Shown here: positions 25,522-35,034 of the stretch, in pieces
Layout: the number at the start of each line of letters is the position of its first letter
Numbering within the stretch: position 1 is the stretch's first letter
Assembly (NCBI RefSeq): GCF_030812195.1
Contig: NZ_JAUSSF010000001.1
Location: forward strand, 2,108,001 to 2,172,000
Length of the DNA: 64,000 nucleotides
Reading direction: 5' to 3'
DNA from: Chryseobacterium lathyri
Lineage (GTDB): Bacteria; Bacteroidota; Bacteroidia; Flavobacteriales; Weeksellaceae
Made by a program: the position numbers and the translations under genes
Notes under the pieces: model-generated
The model's input: the letters and a program-made list of their open reading frames with translations, nothing else
What the model was told of the DNA's origin: nothing
Databases searched by the model: none

Positions 25522-25571
25522 TTATCACTATTGATAACCATATCAAATCAGAATGTTATCAACTTTGATAA
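25522..25571. promoter_or_regulatory. Twin operator palindromes TTATCA-N4-TGATAA
   Basis: Two inverted repeats with identical arms (25522-25537 and 25556-25571) have centres 34 bp apart. They sit between the divergent membrane gene and the XRE regulator gene. Two equal palindromes near both starts are the usual layout for a self-regulating XRE repressor. Confidence 0.75.
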
Positions 25572-25586
25572 TTATTTCATCAAAGT

Positions 25587-25808
25587 TTGGATAAAAAATC
25601 TCTTCAAATACTTATTAGCAAAAGAATAAAACAGATCAGAGAAGAAAAAAATATTTCTCAATCTGATTTAGGTGCTATGTGTAATTTTGAAAAATCAAAT
25701 ATGAGCAGAATAGAGTCGGGTAGAATTTCACCAAGCCTTATTACTTTATACAAAATTTCAAAAGCTCTTAATATAGAATTCTATGAACTATTTAAGTTCG
25801 ATAAATAA
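25587..25808 (+). CDS. XRE-family regulator with TTG start
   Basis: The 73-residue Cro/C1-type protein has its helix-turn-helix at about residues 12-65 (RIKQIREEKNISQSDLGAMC, MSRIESGRISPSLITLYKIS). No in-frame ATG precedes the domain. TTG at 25587 is the best start and lies 16 bp after the second operator, which implies weak, autoregulated translation. It probably represses itself and the divergent membrane genes through the twin palindromes. Confidence 0.75.
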   Translation: MDKKSLQILISKRIKQIREEKNISQSDLGAMCNFEKSNMSRIESGRISPSLITLYKISKALNIEFYELFKFDK

Positions 25809-25915
25809 TAAATTCTGGCTATTAATACTATCTGAAAGTATTTCAAGTTCTAGAAATGCAATAGAATTTATACTTATATAAATAAGATTACATAAATACA
25901 TTACTAATCTTGGAG

Positions 25916-26356
25916 TTATAAAAAATTATCTTCTTTATTAAGGCTATAATAATTATTTTTTGAAATAATCAAATGATCTAAAAGTGTTAAATTCAGTAAA
26001 TCACAAGCCTTGCTTAACTTCTCAGTTATGTTTTTGTCTGAATTACTTGGCGTGAGGCTTCCACTTGGGTGATTGTGTACAAGTATGAGTTGCGTAGCAT
26101 GACATTTAAGAGCAACACTCAAAATAATCCGTATATCTACTACAGAACTATCTATACCGCCTTTGGAAACATCGAAAATACCCAAAACGAAATTTCCTTT
26201 ATTCATTAAAATTACTTTACACTCTTCTTGAAATTCAATGATATTAAGATTCCAATTCTTAATAATTAATTCATAAGCCTCCTTATGGCTAGTTATTCTT
26301 ATTCTTTGTTGATTAGTTGTGTTGTAACTGACTGATATTTCCATTAATTGATTCAT
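25916..26356 (-). CDS. radC: RadC-like JAB/MPN domain protein
   Basis: The 146-residue protein contains the JAMM metal-binding motif LVHNHPSGSLTPSNSD (about residues 93-108) typical of RadC proteins, preceded by the conserved DVSKGGIDSSVVDIRIIL strand-helix. It lacks the N-terminal helix-hairpin-helix of full RadC, as is usual for the short versions on Bacteroidetes mobile elements. The family is often carried by integrative elements and phages; its biochemical role there is unsettled despite the historic DNA repair name. Confidence 0.85.
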   Translation of the reverse strand: MNQLMEISVSYNTTNQQRIRITSHKEAYELIIKNWNLNIIEFQEECKVILMNKGNFVLGIFDVSKGGIDSSVVDIRIILSVALKCHATQLILVHNHPSGSLTPSNSDKNITEKLSKACDLLNLTLLDHLIISKNNYYSLNKEDNFL

Positions 26357-26521
26357 ATATTTATAATGCTAAGGTTAAAAATGCTAAAGGGCCGGAATAT
26401 TTGAAAACTATTTCTTTTTACTCCTGATCCACTTTATTTGAAGTAAGTAGATTCTAAGTTCTAAGATTTGAAGTTTTGCAAAAATTCGGCACTTTGGCAG
26501 TTTGTCTGTTGAGTGAAGCTG

Positions 26522-26920
26522 CTATGCTTCTGTCAATAAATGTTTTCCATTTCTTGAAAAGGATTCAATGTCACTAGCAAAGCTACTGCTTACCTGTTGC
26601 TTAACGGTATTTTCTTTTCCTGGTTCCTTTGGTGAATACACAAACCTGTGATGAAGAATAATCACTTCTCCGGTATCTTTAACGGTATATTCGTACGGTT
26701 CACATTCTTGTTTACTGATACTTCCCTGCATTTGAGTTCCGATAAGAGCTTGACAAGTAAGCTCATCAAATGTTGATGTTATTGAAGCTTTCTTAGATGT
26801 AGCATAGAATTGCCCCGTAGCTTGGCTCATAACCATTTCAATACCTCCCTGAACTTCTAGTACATAAAATGTAGAACCGTCTTCCTTTTGTCTTTGTTTG
26901 TAGTTGATAATTGTTACCAT
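26522..26920 (-). CDS. Conserved mobile-element protein of unknown function
   Basis: I chose the start at 26920 (MVTIINYKQRQKEDGSTFYV), which gives 132 residues. An upstream ATG at 26992 would add a hydrophobic stretch (MIADVLLLTVLLFLVFYLTQ) that does not fit the soluble beta-rich body. Visible segments are LEVQGGIEMVMSQATGQFYA, ITSTFDELTCQALIGT and ECEPYEYTVKDTGEVIILHH. Similar proteins accompany short radC genes in Bacteroidetes elements. I recognise the association but no function. Confidence 0.6.
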   Translation of the reverse strand: MVTIINYKQRQKEDGSTFYVLEVQGGIEMVMSQATGQFYATSKKASITSTFDELTCQALIGTQMQGSISKQECEPYEYTVKDTGEVIILHHRFVYSPKEPGKENTVKQQVSSSFASDIESFSRNGKHLLTEA

Positions 26921-27533
26921 TTTTTTTGATTTTTGAGTTAGATAAAACACCAGGAACAAAAGAACTGTCAACAATAGTACATCAGCTATCACCTTGATTG
27001 TATTACTGACCTTTAAGTTTTTCTTTCATATTTACTGGTGGGGGATGTTTTCCATTCCCAATGATGGGTGGGGGATTTTACAAGGGGGATGCACATATAA
27101 AAATTTTTTCAAAAAAATTAAATCAATTAGACAGTTTACGGGAAACCACAAAAACGATTTAAAAGAAGATATTATATTTGTAAATAACTTATATACCAAT
27201 ATTTTAAGTTTCAACTCTAATCCGCTAATGAAAAGAAATCAATTAGATTTGCAATGAGAAAAAATATTTCAAAATATGGAGAGAAATTTTTATTTTTACT
27301 ATATAAAAAAACACTGATATGCAAAAAATTATCCGCTATATAGGCCTGTTAGGATTTTCATAAGTTTCAAATCTATTTGACATTTCTAAGCCACAAATAA
27401 ATATATTAGGCAAGTATTCCAGTATAGATCAGTAAAAGTCCAATAAGCAAAGTAATAATTTATACTTGATTGTATTCAATTTTGAAAAAAATCAAATGAA
27501 AACCAAATCATAGCCTTTTCGTATTTTTGCAAA
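26921..27533. other. Gene-free stretch before the defence operon
   Basis: It holds three G-rich tracts (GGTGGGGGATG near 27040, GGGTGGGGGATT near 27066, AAGGGGGATG near 27082). A TATATTTG -7-like element lies at 27173-27180, followed by only a few codons. A short frame MQKIIRYIGLLGFS stops at 27363, as if only a signal-peptide start were left of a gene. No full gene is seen. Confidence 0.45.
27522..27529 (+). promoter_or_regulatory. -7 element of the defence operon
   Basis: TATTTTTG matches TAnnTTTG and lies 4 bp before the vsr ATG, so the transcript would be nearly leaderless if this is used. No good TTTG is found 17-23 bp upstream, so this is tentative. Confidence 0.35.
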
Positions 27534-27950
27534 ATGGACAGACACAGCAAACAGACAAGAAGCTATAATATGAGCCAGATTAAAGGAAAAAATACTAAGC
27601 CTGAAATTATGGTAAGAAAATTTTTGTTTGCAAATGGATTGAGGTTTAGATTACATGATAAAAAATTACCCGGAAAACCAGACATAATACTACCTAAATT
27701 TAAAACGGTAATTTTTGTTAATGGATGTTTTTGGCATGGACATGATAATTGTAAATATTATGTAATTCCTAAAACCCGTACTGAGTTTTGGACAGATAAG
27801 ATTCAAGGAAATAAAAAAAGAGATACTGAAAATATTAACTTACTTAAAATGATGGGATGGAATGTTTTGGTTGTTTATGAATGTGAATTAAAGAAAAACG
27901 AACAATTAACAACATTAAACAACATATTAAGTAAGATAAAAAATAATTAA
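27534..27950 (+). CDS. vsr: Vsr-type DNA mismatch endonuclease
   Basis: The 138-residue protein matches very-short-patch repair endonucleases, which nick 5' of T in T:G mismatches formed when 5-methylcytosine deaminates. Motifs: N-terminal RSYNMSQIKGKNTKPE, the catalytic block LPGKPDIILPKFKTVIFVNG with Asp50, and CFWHGHDNC with His68, His70 and zinc-ligand cysteines 65 and 73. Length is normal. It lies 13 bp before a C5 methyltransferase, its usual partner, and is the first gene of the defence operon. Confidence 0.93.
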   Translation: MDRHSKQTRSYNMSQIKGKNTKPEIMVRKFLFANGLRFRLHDKKLPGKPDIILPKFKTVIFVNGCFWHGHDNCKYYVIPKTRTEFWTDKIQGNKKRDTENINLLKMMGWNVLVVYECELKKNEQLTTLNNILSKIKNN

Positions 27951-27963
27951 GAACTGATTAATT

Positions 27964-29220
27964 ATGAAAAAACTTAACTACATAGATTTATTTGCAGGTG
28001 CTGGCGGCCTTTCAGAAGGATTTATTAAGGCTGGGTTCATGCCGATTGCTCATGTGGAAATGAATAAAGATGCTTGTGATACACTCAGAACAAGAACCTG
28101 TTATCATTGGTTAAAAGAGAATAATAAAACAAATATCTATTATGATTATTTGAAAAATGATATAAAAGTCAAAGAAGATTTTTGGGCAAAAGTCCCTTCC
28201 AATTTAATAAAATCAGTTATCAATAAAGAAATTTCAAAAGAAACATTACCTGACATTTTTAAATTGATTGACAATGAGTTAGAAAATAGAAATGTTGATT
28301 TAATTATTGGAGGACCTCCATGTCAGGCATATTCAGTTGCGGGGAGAGCAAGAGACCCTAAAGGAATGAAAGAGGATCCAAGAAATTTTCTGTATAAATA
28401 TTATGTAGAATTTCTTGAAAGGTATAGACCTAATATGTTTGTTTTTGAAAATGTCCCTGGCATATTCTCAGCTAATAATGGAGAATATTTGGATAAAATA
28501 TTCAAAGCAATAAAAAGTGCAGGGTACAATTTAAGTTTACCTCCAAATAAATACAAAGTACTCAATGCTAAGAATTTTAATGTATTACAAGATAGAAAAC
28601 GTGTTATAATTATTGGTTGGAAAAAAGAATTGGATTTTGTTTATCCAGAATTTGATGAAGTCGAGCCTCGTTTTGAGGTTTTAAAAGATTTATTCTCTGA
28701 TCTGAAGCCTCTTAAAAATGGACAAGGAACCTTAAATGCTGTTGGTTATTATAAACGTCCAACTGAATACCTTAAATCTACTGGAATAAGAAACGGTTTA
28801 GATTTTGTCACGCAACATATTGCAAGACCAAATAATGAAAATGATTTGGAAATTTATCGCATTGCTGTTGATGAATGGAATGAAGGCAGACGTTTAAACT
28901 ATTCAAATCTTCCTCCAAGACTAATAAAACATAATAATGTAAAATCGTTTACAAACAGATTTCAAGTTGTAAATGGAAATGGTGTTGCACACACTGTTGT
29001 TGCCCACATTGCAATGGATGGGCACTATTATATCCATCCTGATAAAACTCAGAACCGTTCAATAACAGTGAGGGAAGCAGCCAGAATACAATCATTCCCT
29101 GATGACTATTTCTTTGAAGGAAGCCGGACAGCAGCTTTAAAACAGATTGGTAATGCAGTCCCTCCTTTAATGGCTCAAAAAATCGCTGAGAAGATTAAAA
29201 GTATGCTGGCAGCACTATGA
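27964..29220 (+). CDS. dcm: DNA (cytosine-5) methyltransferase
   Basis: The 418-residue C5 methyltransferase contains the ordered motifs: I YIDLFAGAGGLSEGF (7-20), IV GGPPCQAYSVAG with catalytic Cys120, VI FENVPG, VIII QDRKRV, IX REAARIQSFPDDY and X KQIGNAVPP. It transfers a methyl group from S-adenosylmethionine to cytosine C5 in a recognition site that cannot be predicted here. Its stop overlaps the next gene's ATG (ATGA). In this operon it should protect host DNA from the downstream nucleases. Confidence 0.93.
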   Translation: MKKLNYIDLFAGAGGLSEGFIKAGFMPIAHVEMNKDACDTLRTRTCYHWLKENNKTNIYYDYLKNDIKVKEDFWAKVPSNLIKSVINKEISKETLPDIFKLIDNELENRNVDLIIGGPPCQAYSVAGRARDPKGMKEDPRNFLYKYYVEFLERYRPNMFVFENVPGIFSANNGEYLDKIFKAIKSAGYNLSLPPNKYKVLNAKNFNVLQDRKRVIIIGWKKELDFVYPEFDEVEPRFEVLKDLFSDLKPLKNGQGTLNAVGYYKRPTEYLKSTGIRNGLDFVTQHIARPNNENDLEIYRIAVDEWNEGRRLNYSNLPPRLIKHNNVKSFTNRFQVVNGNGVAHTVVAHIAMDGHYYIHPDKTQNRSITVREAARIQSFPDDYFFEGSRTAALKQIGNAVPPLMAQKIAEKIKSMLAAL

Positions 29221-29723
29221 TAAAATTTCAATATTTTCCTAAAAGTAGAGTTATACCGGAACATCTGAACAATATTGTTGGTGTATTTTCTGAAAATTCA
29301 GATAAAATTAGTTCTGATAAATTTTTACATCCCAGCAACAACATACTTCGTGAAGTTTCATCAGGACTGGAAACTTTGGGGTTTGTTATAGAAAAAAGTA
29401 AAAAAAGCAACGATAAGATTAAAATACCAGTTCTGTTTGGAATTAATGGTAAGTTAGAAAAGTATTTTGATGCAGATGGTTTTAATTCTATAACGAAAAC
29501 TGTGATAGAAATAGAAGCAGGCAGGGCTGTTGCAAACTATCAGTTTTTAAAAGATTTATTTCAGGCATGTATGATGACTGATGTAGATTATTTGGTTATT
29601 GCTGTCAGAAAAATTTATAGAAAAAACCCAGATTTTCAAAATGTAGTTACCTTTTTTGATACACTTTTTACTTCTGGAAGACTGAAACTACCATTAAAAG
29701 GAATTTTAATAATTGGATATTAA
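29217..29723 (+). CDS. Small PD-(D/E)XK-type restriction endonuclease candidate
   Basis: The 168-residue protein overlaps the methyltransferase stop by 4 bp. It has a candidate nuclease core: YFDADGF (Asp85/Asp87) and, 11-13 residues on, VIEIEAGRA with Glu98-x-Glu100. An ExE in place of (D/E)xK recalls type II enzymes such as BamHI. The following helix (YQFLKDLFQACMM) and DVDYLVIAV strand fit the fold. It is probably the site-specific endonuclease matching the methyltransferase. The assignment rests on motif and position, not on recognised homology. Confidence 0.65.
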   Translation: MIKFQYFPKSRVIPEHLNNIVGVFSENSDKISSDKFLHPSNNILREVSSGLETLGFVIEKSKKSNDKIKIPVLFGINGKLEKYFDADGFNSITKTVIEIEAGRAVANYQFLKDLFQACMMTDVDYLVIAVRKIYRKNPDFQNVVTFFDTLFTSGRLKLPLKGILIIGY

Positions 29724-31201
29724 TGAAAGCTATTGACTACTCACTATTAGAAACAGTTTCTGCCATACCTGAAGCATCTTCAATGATTGAAACTTTACGT
29801 GCAATTGGGTATAATATAGAAACCGCTGTTGCAGATATTATAGACAACTCAGTTTCAGCTAATGCCAAACATATCTGGATAAATTTTGAGTGGTTAGGTT
29901 CTGCAACATGGCTTTCAGTTAAAGATGATGGTTCCGGCATGAATGGCACTGAGCTTATTCAGGCAATGAAACCTGGCAGTAAAAATCCTTTGCATGATAG
30001 AGATGATAAAGATTTGGGCAGGTTTGGATTAGGTCTTAAAACAGCCTCTTTCTCACAGGCAAGAAAACTAACTGTTATCAGTAAAAAAGCTAATTATAAT
30101 TCAGTTTACTGGACATGGGATTTAGATTTTGTTAACAGTACAGGAAAATGGAATTTAATAAAATATCTTCCTGATGAGAGATTTGAAAAGGAACTTTCTG
30201 ATCTTCATTCAGGCACTATTGTAATATGGAATGATATTGACAGACTGGTGAAAAATTTCAGACAGGATGATCAAAAAGCTCTTGATAAATTTTTACTTAT
30301 CATGGAGCAGGTTAAAAGACATCTATGTATGGTTTTTCATAAATTCATAGAGCAGGGGAAGATTAAAATATATTTTCAGAACGAAGAAATTACTCCGTGG
30401 AACCCTTTTTTACTTGATGAGCCATCAACACAAATTTTCCCGGAGGAAAAAGTTCAACAAGGAATTGTAAAAATTGAAGGTTATGTTTTACCTCACAAGT
30501 CGAAAATTTCTGAAGAAAAATATAAAACGGCAGAGGGATTAAAAGGATGGAATGAGCAGCAGGGCTTTTATATATATAGAAATGATCGTCTACTTTTAGC
30601 TGGTGATTGGTTGGGACTTTTTAGAAAAGAGGAACATTACAAACTTACAAGAATACAAATAGAACTACCCAATACATTGGATACTGAGTGGCAGATTGAT
30701 ATAAAAAAATCTGTTGCTCGTCCACCACTTGCTTTCAGAGAACAAATTAAAGCCTATGCAATGAAAGTAAGAGCACAAGCTGTAGAAGTTTACAGACACA
30801 AGGGAAAAAGCGTAAAACCTATTATCGGACAAAAATTTATACCGCTATGGATTGACCATAAACGTGGAGACAAGTGGTTTTATAAAATCAACCGTGAACA
30901 CCCTATTCTGGAAAAAATAAAAGGACAGGCTAAAAATGAACCCGAAAAAGCAATTGAGGTACTGATCAGATTCATAGAGGAAACAATACCTACAAAATCA
31001 ATTTTCATTAAAGAAAGTGAAGTCCCAGAATTACAGGGAAAGCCTTTTGAAGGGATAGATCATGAGATAATAAAAAATACAATGCAGTCAATGTATACAA
31101 ATCTTACTGATCAAGGTAAATCCAGTGAACAAGCAAAAGCAATCATCATAAATATAGAACCATTCAACAATTTTGCCCATTTTCTTGAATTTTTAAACTA
31201 A
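29723..31201 (+). CDS. MORC/MutL-like GHKL ATPase
   Basis: The 492-residue protein begins at the last base of the preceding stop (TAATG). It carries a GHKL ATP-binding domain: N-box ETAVADIIDNSVSANAKHIW (Asn42), G1 VKDDGSGMN (68-73) and G2 GRFGLGLKTASFSQ (99-112). A transducer-like S5 fold region follows, with RLLLAGDWLGLF and a conserved basic stretch around DIKKSVARPP. This is the prokaryotic MORC-type ATPase of restriction-linked operons. ATP-driven dimer clamping on DNA is known for the family and inferred here. Confidence 0.85.
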   Translation: MKAIDYSLLETVSAIPEASSMIETLRAIGYNIETAVADIIDNSVSANAKHIWINFEWLGSATWLSVKDDGSGMNGTELIQAMKPGSKNPLHDRDDKDLGRFGLGLKTASFSQARKLTVISKKANYNSVYWTWDLDFVNSTGKWNLIKYLPDERFEKELSDLHSGTIVIWNDIDRLVKNFRQDDQKALDKFLLIMEQVKRHLCMVFHKFIEQGKIKIYFQNEEITPWNPFLLDEPSTQIFPEEKVQQGIVKIEGYVLPHKSKISEEKYKTAEGLKGWNEQQGFYIYRNDRLLLAGDWLGLFRKEEHYKLTRIQIELPNTLDTEWQIDIKKSVARPPLAFREQIKAYAMKVRAQAVEVYRHKGKSVKPIIGQKFIPLWIDHKRGDKWFYKINREHPILEKIKGQAKNEPEKAIEVLIRFIEETIPTKSIFIKESEVPELQGKPFEGIDHEIIKNTMQSMYTNLTDQGKSSEQAKAIIINIEPFNNFAHFLEFLN

Positions 31202-31205
31202 CACC

Positions 31206-34046
31206 ATGATACAACAAGTAATAAAAACAATCAGAACCTTATTACCTTCAACAGGCTCTATAACCAAAGAGCAAATAGAAGAAGCTGTCGATAATGTTCT
31301 AATTATTCCTATATATAAAGAAATTGACAGGAATTTTTTAATTCGTGAGATCGAGTCATTATATAATATCAGAATGGATGACTTCCGTATAATTGAAGCA
31401 GAAGAAAGACGCAGACCATGGATTGGAGATGTAAAAGCTGATATTAAATGGAATTTCTGGAACAGATACAGAGACTATCTACAAATAGAGAAAAACTATT
31501 CTGACATTGTATTAAACCAAATAGACAAACTGACAGACAGAACTTTGGATGGACTATTCAATCCAAGTGAAAACATTATTGTAAGTAAGAGAGGATTGGT
31601 TGTTGGACAAGTTCAGTCAGGAAAAACTTCAAACTATACTGGACTGATATCTAAAGCAGCAGATGCTGGTTTTAGGCTTATAATTGTTTTAGCGGGTATA
31701 CATAATAATTTAAGAAGTCAAACACAATTACGTTTGGACGAAGGTTTTTTGGGCTTCGATACACAACATCAGAGAGCATTTGATAAAAACGGAGTAACAA
31801 TTGGGGTTGGAAAATTAGATCAGATTGGTATTGCCCATTCCCTAACCTCAAGTCTGGAAAAAGGAGACTTTACAGCAGGGGCTGCAAACTCAATGGGTAT
31901 CAACTTCAATACTTCAGAACCAATAATTGCTGTAGTTAAAAAAAATTCCAGGGTTTTGGAAAGACTCTATCTATGGCTAAATGCACAAACAGAAGAGCTA
32001 CCTGATGGAAGAAAAGCTATCAGAAACAAATCTTTATTACTTATTGACGATGAAGCAGATAATGCTTCTATCAACACAAACAAAGAAAATGACAGGGCTA
32101 CAAGAATCAATGAGCATATCAGAAACATACTGAATCTTTTTGACCGTAGTGGTTATGTAGGTTATACAGCAACCCCGTTTGCTAACATTTTCATTCCAAT
32201 TGTGGAGGATGATTTATTCCCAAGAGATTTTATCATCAATATTCCTGCACCAACGAATTATATTGGTCCTGAAAAAGTATTTGGCATAAAAGTTTTGGAA
32301 GATGAAGATGACTCTGAAAATGTTTTACCAATTGTAAACCGTGTGGATGATTATAAAGAGCTGATACCAAATAGACACAGAGCTTTAAGGAAGAATGAGA
32401 AATATGAGCAATTGTCAGACGAAAACAAAAGATTAGTAAAACTTCCTGACGAACTCCCAGAATCTTTACGAACAGCAATTAAATGCTTTATACTTACTTG
32501 TACTATTAGACGGTTAAGAGGCCAAATTCATGTACATAATTCAATGCTTATTCATATTAGCAGATACACTGTTTGGCAAGCTCATATTAAAACACTTGTC
32601 GAAAATACTTTTGATTTTTATCGTAGAGGAATTGAGATGAAAATTCCGTCAGTATTGGACGAAATCCGTAAAACATTTGAAGAGGACAAAGAATACTCTT
32701 ATGAATACAAAGGAGAAACAATTACCGAAACTTATAAAAGTTTCAAAACAGTTTCACAAACGATTTCTGATACAATGCCCGATGTTGATACTTTGGTAAG
32801 TGTTCACAATTGGGAAGATGTTTTGCCTCATTTGCGTAGTGCTGTTGCAAAAATTGAAGTGAAAGAAATTAACGGAGGTTCAGGCGATGCGTTAAACTAT
32901 TTTGACCATAAAAACGGACTTTCTGTAATTGCAATCGGAGGAGATAAACTTTCAAGAGGTTTGACTTTGGAAGGCTTATCCGTTAGTTATTATTTACGAG
33001 CTTCAAGAATGTACGATACTTTGATGCAAATGGGTCGCTGGTTTGGTTACAGACCGGGATATGTTGATTTATGCAGATTGTTTACAAGCCGAGAACTGAA
33101 CGAATGGTTTTGTCATATAACGTTGGCTTCCGAAGAATTAAGAAGCGAATTTGATTATATGTCAGAAGTGGCTGGAAGTACACCCGAACAATATGCTTTA
33201 AGAGTAAGGACACATCCGGGCGTTTTGCAAATTTCGGCTTCAAATAAAATCCGAAGAGCCGTAAATATTGACGTTTCCTGGTCTGGCAGGTTGGTAGAAT
33301 CTTATCAGTTACAGAAAAGTCCAATTACAATTAATGCTAATTTGAAGGTAACAAAGAACCTTATCAATTCACTTTCAGAATCTTTTGAAACAAGACACAA
33401 TCATTTTTTATGGAGAAATGTCCCTGTGGATTTGGTACGACCATTTTTCCAGCGATTCAAAGTTTCTGAGAACCTGAAAAAAGTAGAGCCGTCCAAATTA
33501 TTGGATTATATTGATATTTCAGTAAAAAGCAATGAACTGACAAATTGGAGCGTAGCACTGGTAACCAAAAGTAATGCAGATTCTTCTTATAATCTCAATG
33601 CTTCAAATGGAATTAACCAGATTGGTTGTGTAATTCGTTCTAACGACAAAAATAAAAATGATGACCACAATTTACACATTATAAAGAATCATATCATCAG
33701 ACCTAAAGATGAATTTTTTGATTTGAGTAAAGAAGATTACAACAGAGCATTGGAAAGAACAAAAGCCTATTTCAGAAATCAAAACAGTGAATACAAAAAT
33801 GATTTTCCGAAAGGAGAAATTGTGAGAAATGAGTTCAGAAGCCCTGAAAATCCATTATTACTTTTGTATTTAATTGATGCGGAAAATGCAGGAATGCCAG
33901 CTGGAAGTGAACCGATTGTTGGTTTTGCTGTTAGTTTTCCGAAAAGCCGGTACAGCCATTCTGTTTCGTATGCGGTACATCAGCAGTTATTGCCATTATT
34001 TGATATTGATGACAATTTAGATGATATTGAAGATGACGAAGATTAA
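31206..34046 (+). CDS. Z1-domain superfamily II helicase/ATPase
   Basis: The 946-residue protein has all main SF2 motifs of the Z1 family: Walker A VGQVQSGKTSN (133-143), Walker B LLLIDDEADNASIN (277-290), motif III VGYTATPFANIF (318-329) and SRGLTLEGL followed by motif VI QMGRWFGYR (about 608-616). Z1 proteins are known from operons with MORC ATPases and are thought to translocate on or remodel DNA. The C-terminal third is charged and ends acidic (DIDDNLDDIEDDED). The next gene starts inside its last 26 bp, indicating coupling. Confidence 0.88.
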   Translation: MIQQVIKTIRTLLPSTGSITKEQIEEAVDNVLIIPIYKEIDRNFLIREIESLYNIRMDDFRIIEAEERRRPWIGDVKADIKWNFWNRYRDYLQIEKNYSDIVLNQIDKLTDRTLDGLFNPSENIIVSKRGLVVGQVQSGKTSNYTGLISKAADAGFRLIIVLAGIHNNLRSQTQLRLDEGFLGFDTQHQRAFDKNGVTIGVGKLDQIGIAHSLTSSLEKGDFTAGAANSMGINFNTSEPIIAVVKKNSRVLERLYLWLNAQTEELPDGRKAIRNKSLLLIDDEADNASINTNKENDRATRINEHIRNILNLFDRSGYVGYTATPFANIFIPIVEDDLFPRDFIINIPAPTNYIGPEKVFGIKVLEDEDDSENVLPIVNRVDDYKELIPNRHRALRKNEKYEQLSDENKRLVKLPDELPESLRTAIKCFILTCTIRRLRGQIHVHNSMLIHISRYTVWQAHIKTLVENTFDFYRRGIEMKIPSVLDEIRKTFEEDKEYSYEYKGETITETYKSFKTVSQTISDTMPDVDTLVSVHNWEDVLPHLRSAVAKIEVKEINGGSGDALNYFDHKNGLSVIAIGGDKLSRGLTLEGLSVSYYLRASRMYDTLMQMGRWFGYRPGYVDLCRLFTSRELNEWFCHITLASEELRSEFDYMSEVAGSTPEQYALRVRTHPGVLQISASNKIRRAVNIDVSWSGRLVESYQLQKSPITINANLKVTKNLINSLSESFETRHNHFLWRNVPVDLVRPFFQRFKVSENLKKVEPSKLLDYIDISVKSNELTNWSVALVTKSNADSSYNLNASNGINQIGCVIRSNDKNKNDDHNLHIIKNHIIRPKDEFFDLSKEDYNRALERTKAYFRNQNSEYKNDFPKGEIVRNEFRSPENPLLLLYLIDAENAGMPAGSEPIVGFAVSFPKSRYSHSVSYAVHQQLLPLFDIDDNLDDIEDDED

Positions 34047-35031
34047 TCAGATATGGGACGAATTAGCGAATGACAAATCTTTCATTAAAGGTTTATTGCT
34101 TCGCAGATATTCAGGTTCGGTATTGCCCGATATATATGTTGCTATGCAACATCCCGAAAAATTATTGTGTATTTGTGTTTCGATAAGTGATACTATTGAA
34201 GTTAATATTTCTAATTTCTCAAACTTGCAGGAAATCGAAGTTGATTTATACCCCTCGCCTACCGAAACAGGAAAAAATGCTTTGTTGTTTAAGTTACTTA
34301 ACTTTCAGCATAAGGACATCTTTACAGTTTTATGCGAAGATCTGATTAACAGTATTGCCAGTGAGACCAATGAAAGAAAGCTAGTCAAAGAAATACTGAA
34401 CAGGTTTGAGAAATGGAAGTCATTGTTCAACAAAATTGGATTACAAGGATTAACGGCAGAGGAACAACGTGGGTTATACGGAGAACTTTATTTTTTGAAA
34501 AAATTTTTGCAGTCAAAAAGCAATCATCTGGCCGTTCTGAATACCTGGGTAGGTACAGAAATGCAGGTAAGAGATTTTCAAAATCAGAATTGGGCAGTTG
34601 AAGTAAAAACCACACACGGAAACAATCATCAGAAAGTTCATATCAGCAATGAGAGACAATTAGACACAAGTCACCTAGAAAATCTTTTTCTCTACCATAT
34701 ATCATTGGAAAAAATGCAAAGCTCCGGTGAAACATTAAATGACATTATTGATTCTGTTTCTGAAATTCTGCAGTCAGAAACAATTGCTCTAAACAGGTTT
34801 AAAAATAAAATTTATGAAGTCGGATATTTTGATCGGCAAAGAAACCTATATGAAGAGATAGGATATTTTGTTAGAGAAAATACTTTTTATAAAGTGGAGA
34901 ATGATTTTCCGAGAATAGAAGAGAATGATGTACGTCCCGGCGTAGGGGATGTAAAATACTCAATTATTGCATCACAATGTACTTCTTTTATAAAAGATGA
35001 AATTACCGTATTTAACATTGTAAAACCTTAA
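34021..35031 (+). CDS. PD-(D/E)XK motif protein (DUF4420-like)
   Basis: The 336-residue protein has a nuclease motif set in its centre: GLYGELYFLKKFL (Glu155), then VRDFQNQNWAVEVKTT with Asp185 and Glu194-x-Lys196. This matches the PD-(D/E)XK proteins (PF14390 type) that accompany Z1 and MORC genes. It probably cleaves DNA under control of the helicase and ATPase. It overlaps the Z1 gene by 26 bp; a second ATG at 34033 is also possible as start. It is the second nuclease-type gene in the operon. Confidence 0.85.
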   Translation: MILKMTKINQIWDELANDKSFIKGLLLRRYSGSVLPDIYVAMQHPEKLLCICVSISDTIEVNISNFSNLQEIEVDLYPSPTETGKNALLFKLLNFQHKDIFTVLCEDLINSIASETNERKLVKEILNRFEKWKSLFNKIGLQGLTAEEQRGLYGELYFLKKFLQSKSNHLAVLNTWVGTEMQVRDFQNQNWAVEVKTTHGNNHQKVHISNERQLDTSHLENLFLYHISLEKMQSSGETLNDIIDSVSEILQSETIALNRFKNKIYEVGYFDRQRNLYEEIGYFVRENTFYKVENDFPRIEENDVRPGVGDVKYSIIASQCTSFIKDEITVFNIVKP

Positions 35032-35034
35032 AAT

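Noticed and set aside
26921..26992. N-terminal extension MIADVLLLTVLLFLVFYLTQ of the protein at 26522-26920
   Set aside because: The hydrophobic extension does not suit the soluble body, and the internal ATG at 26920 gives a protein like those I recall next to short radC genes; the long start cannot be fully excluded.
34413..34615. Short frames on both strands inside the DUF4420-like gene
   Set aside because: Shadow frames of a well-supported coding sequence.
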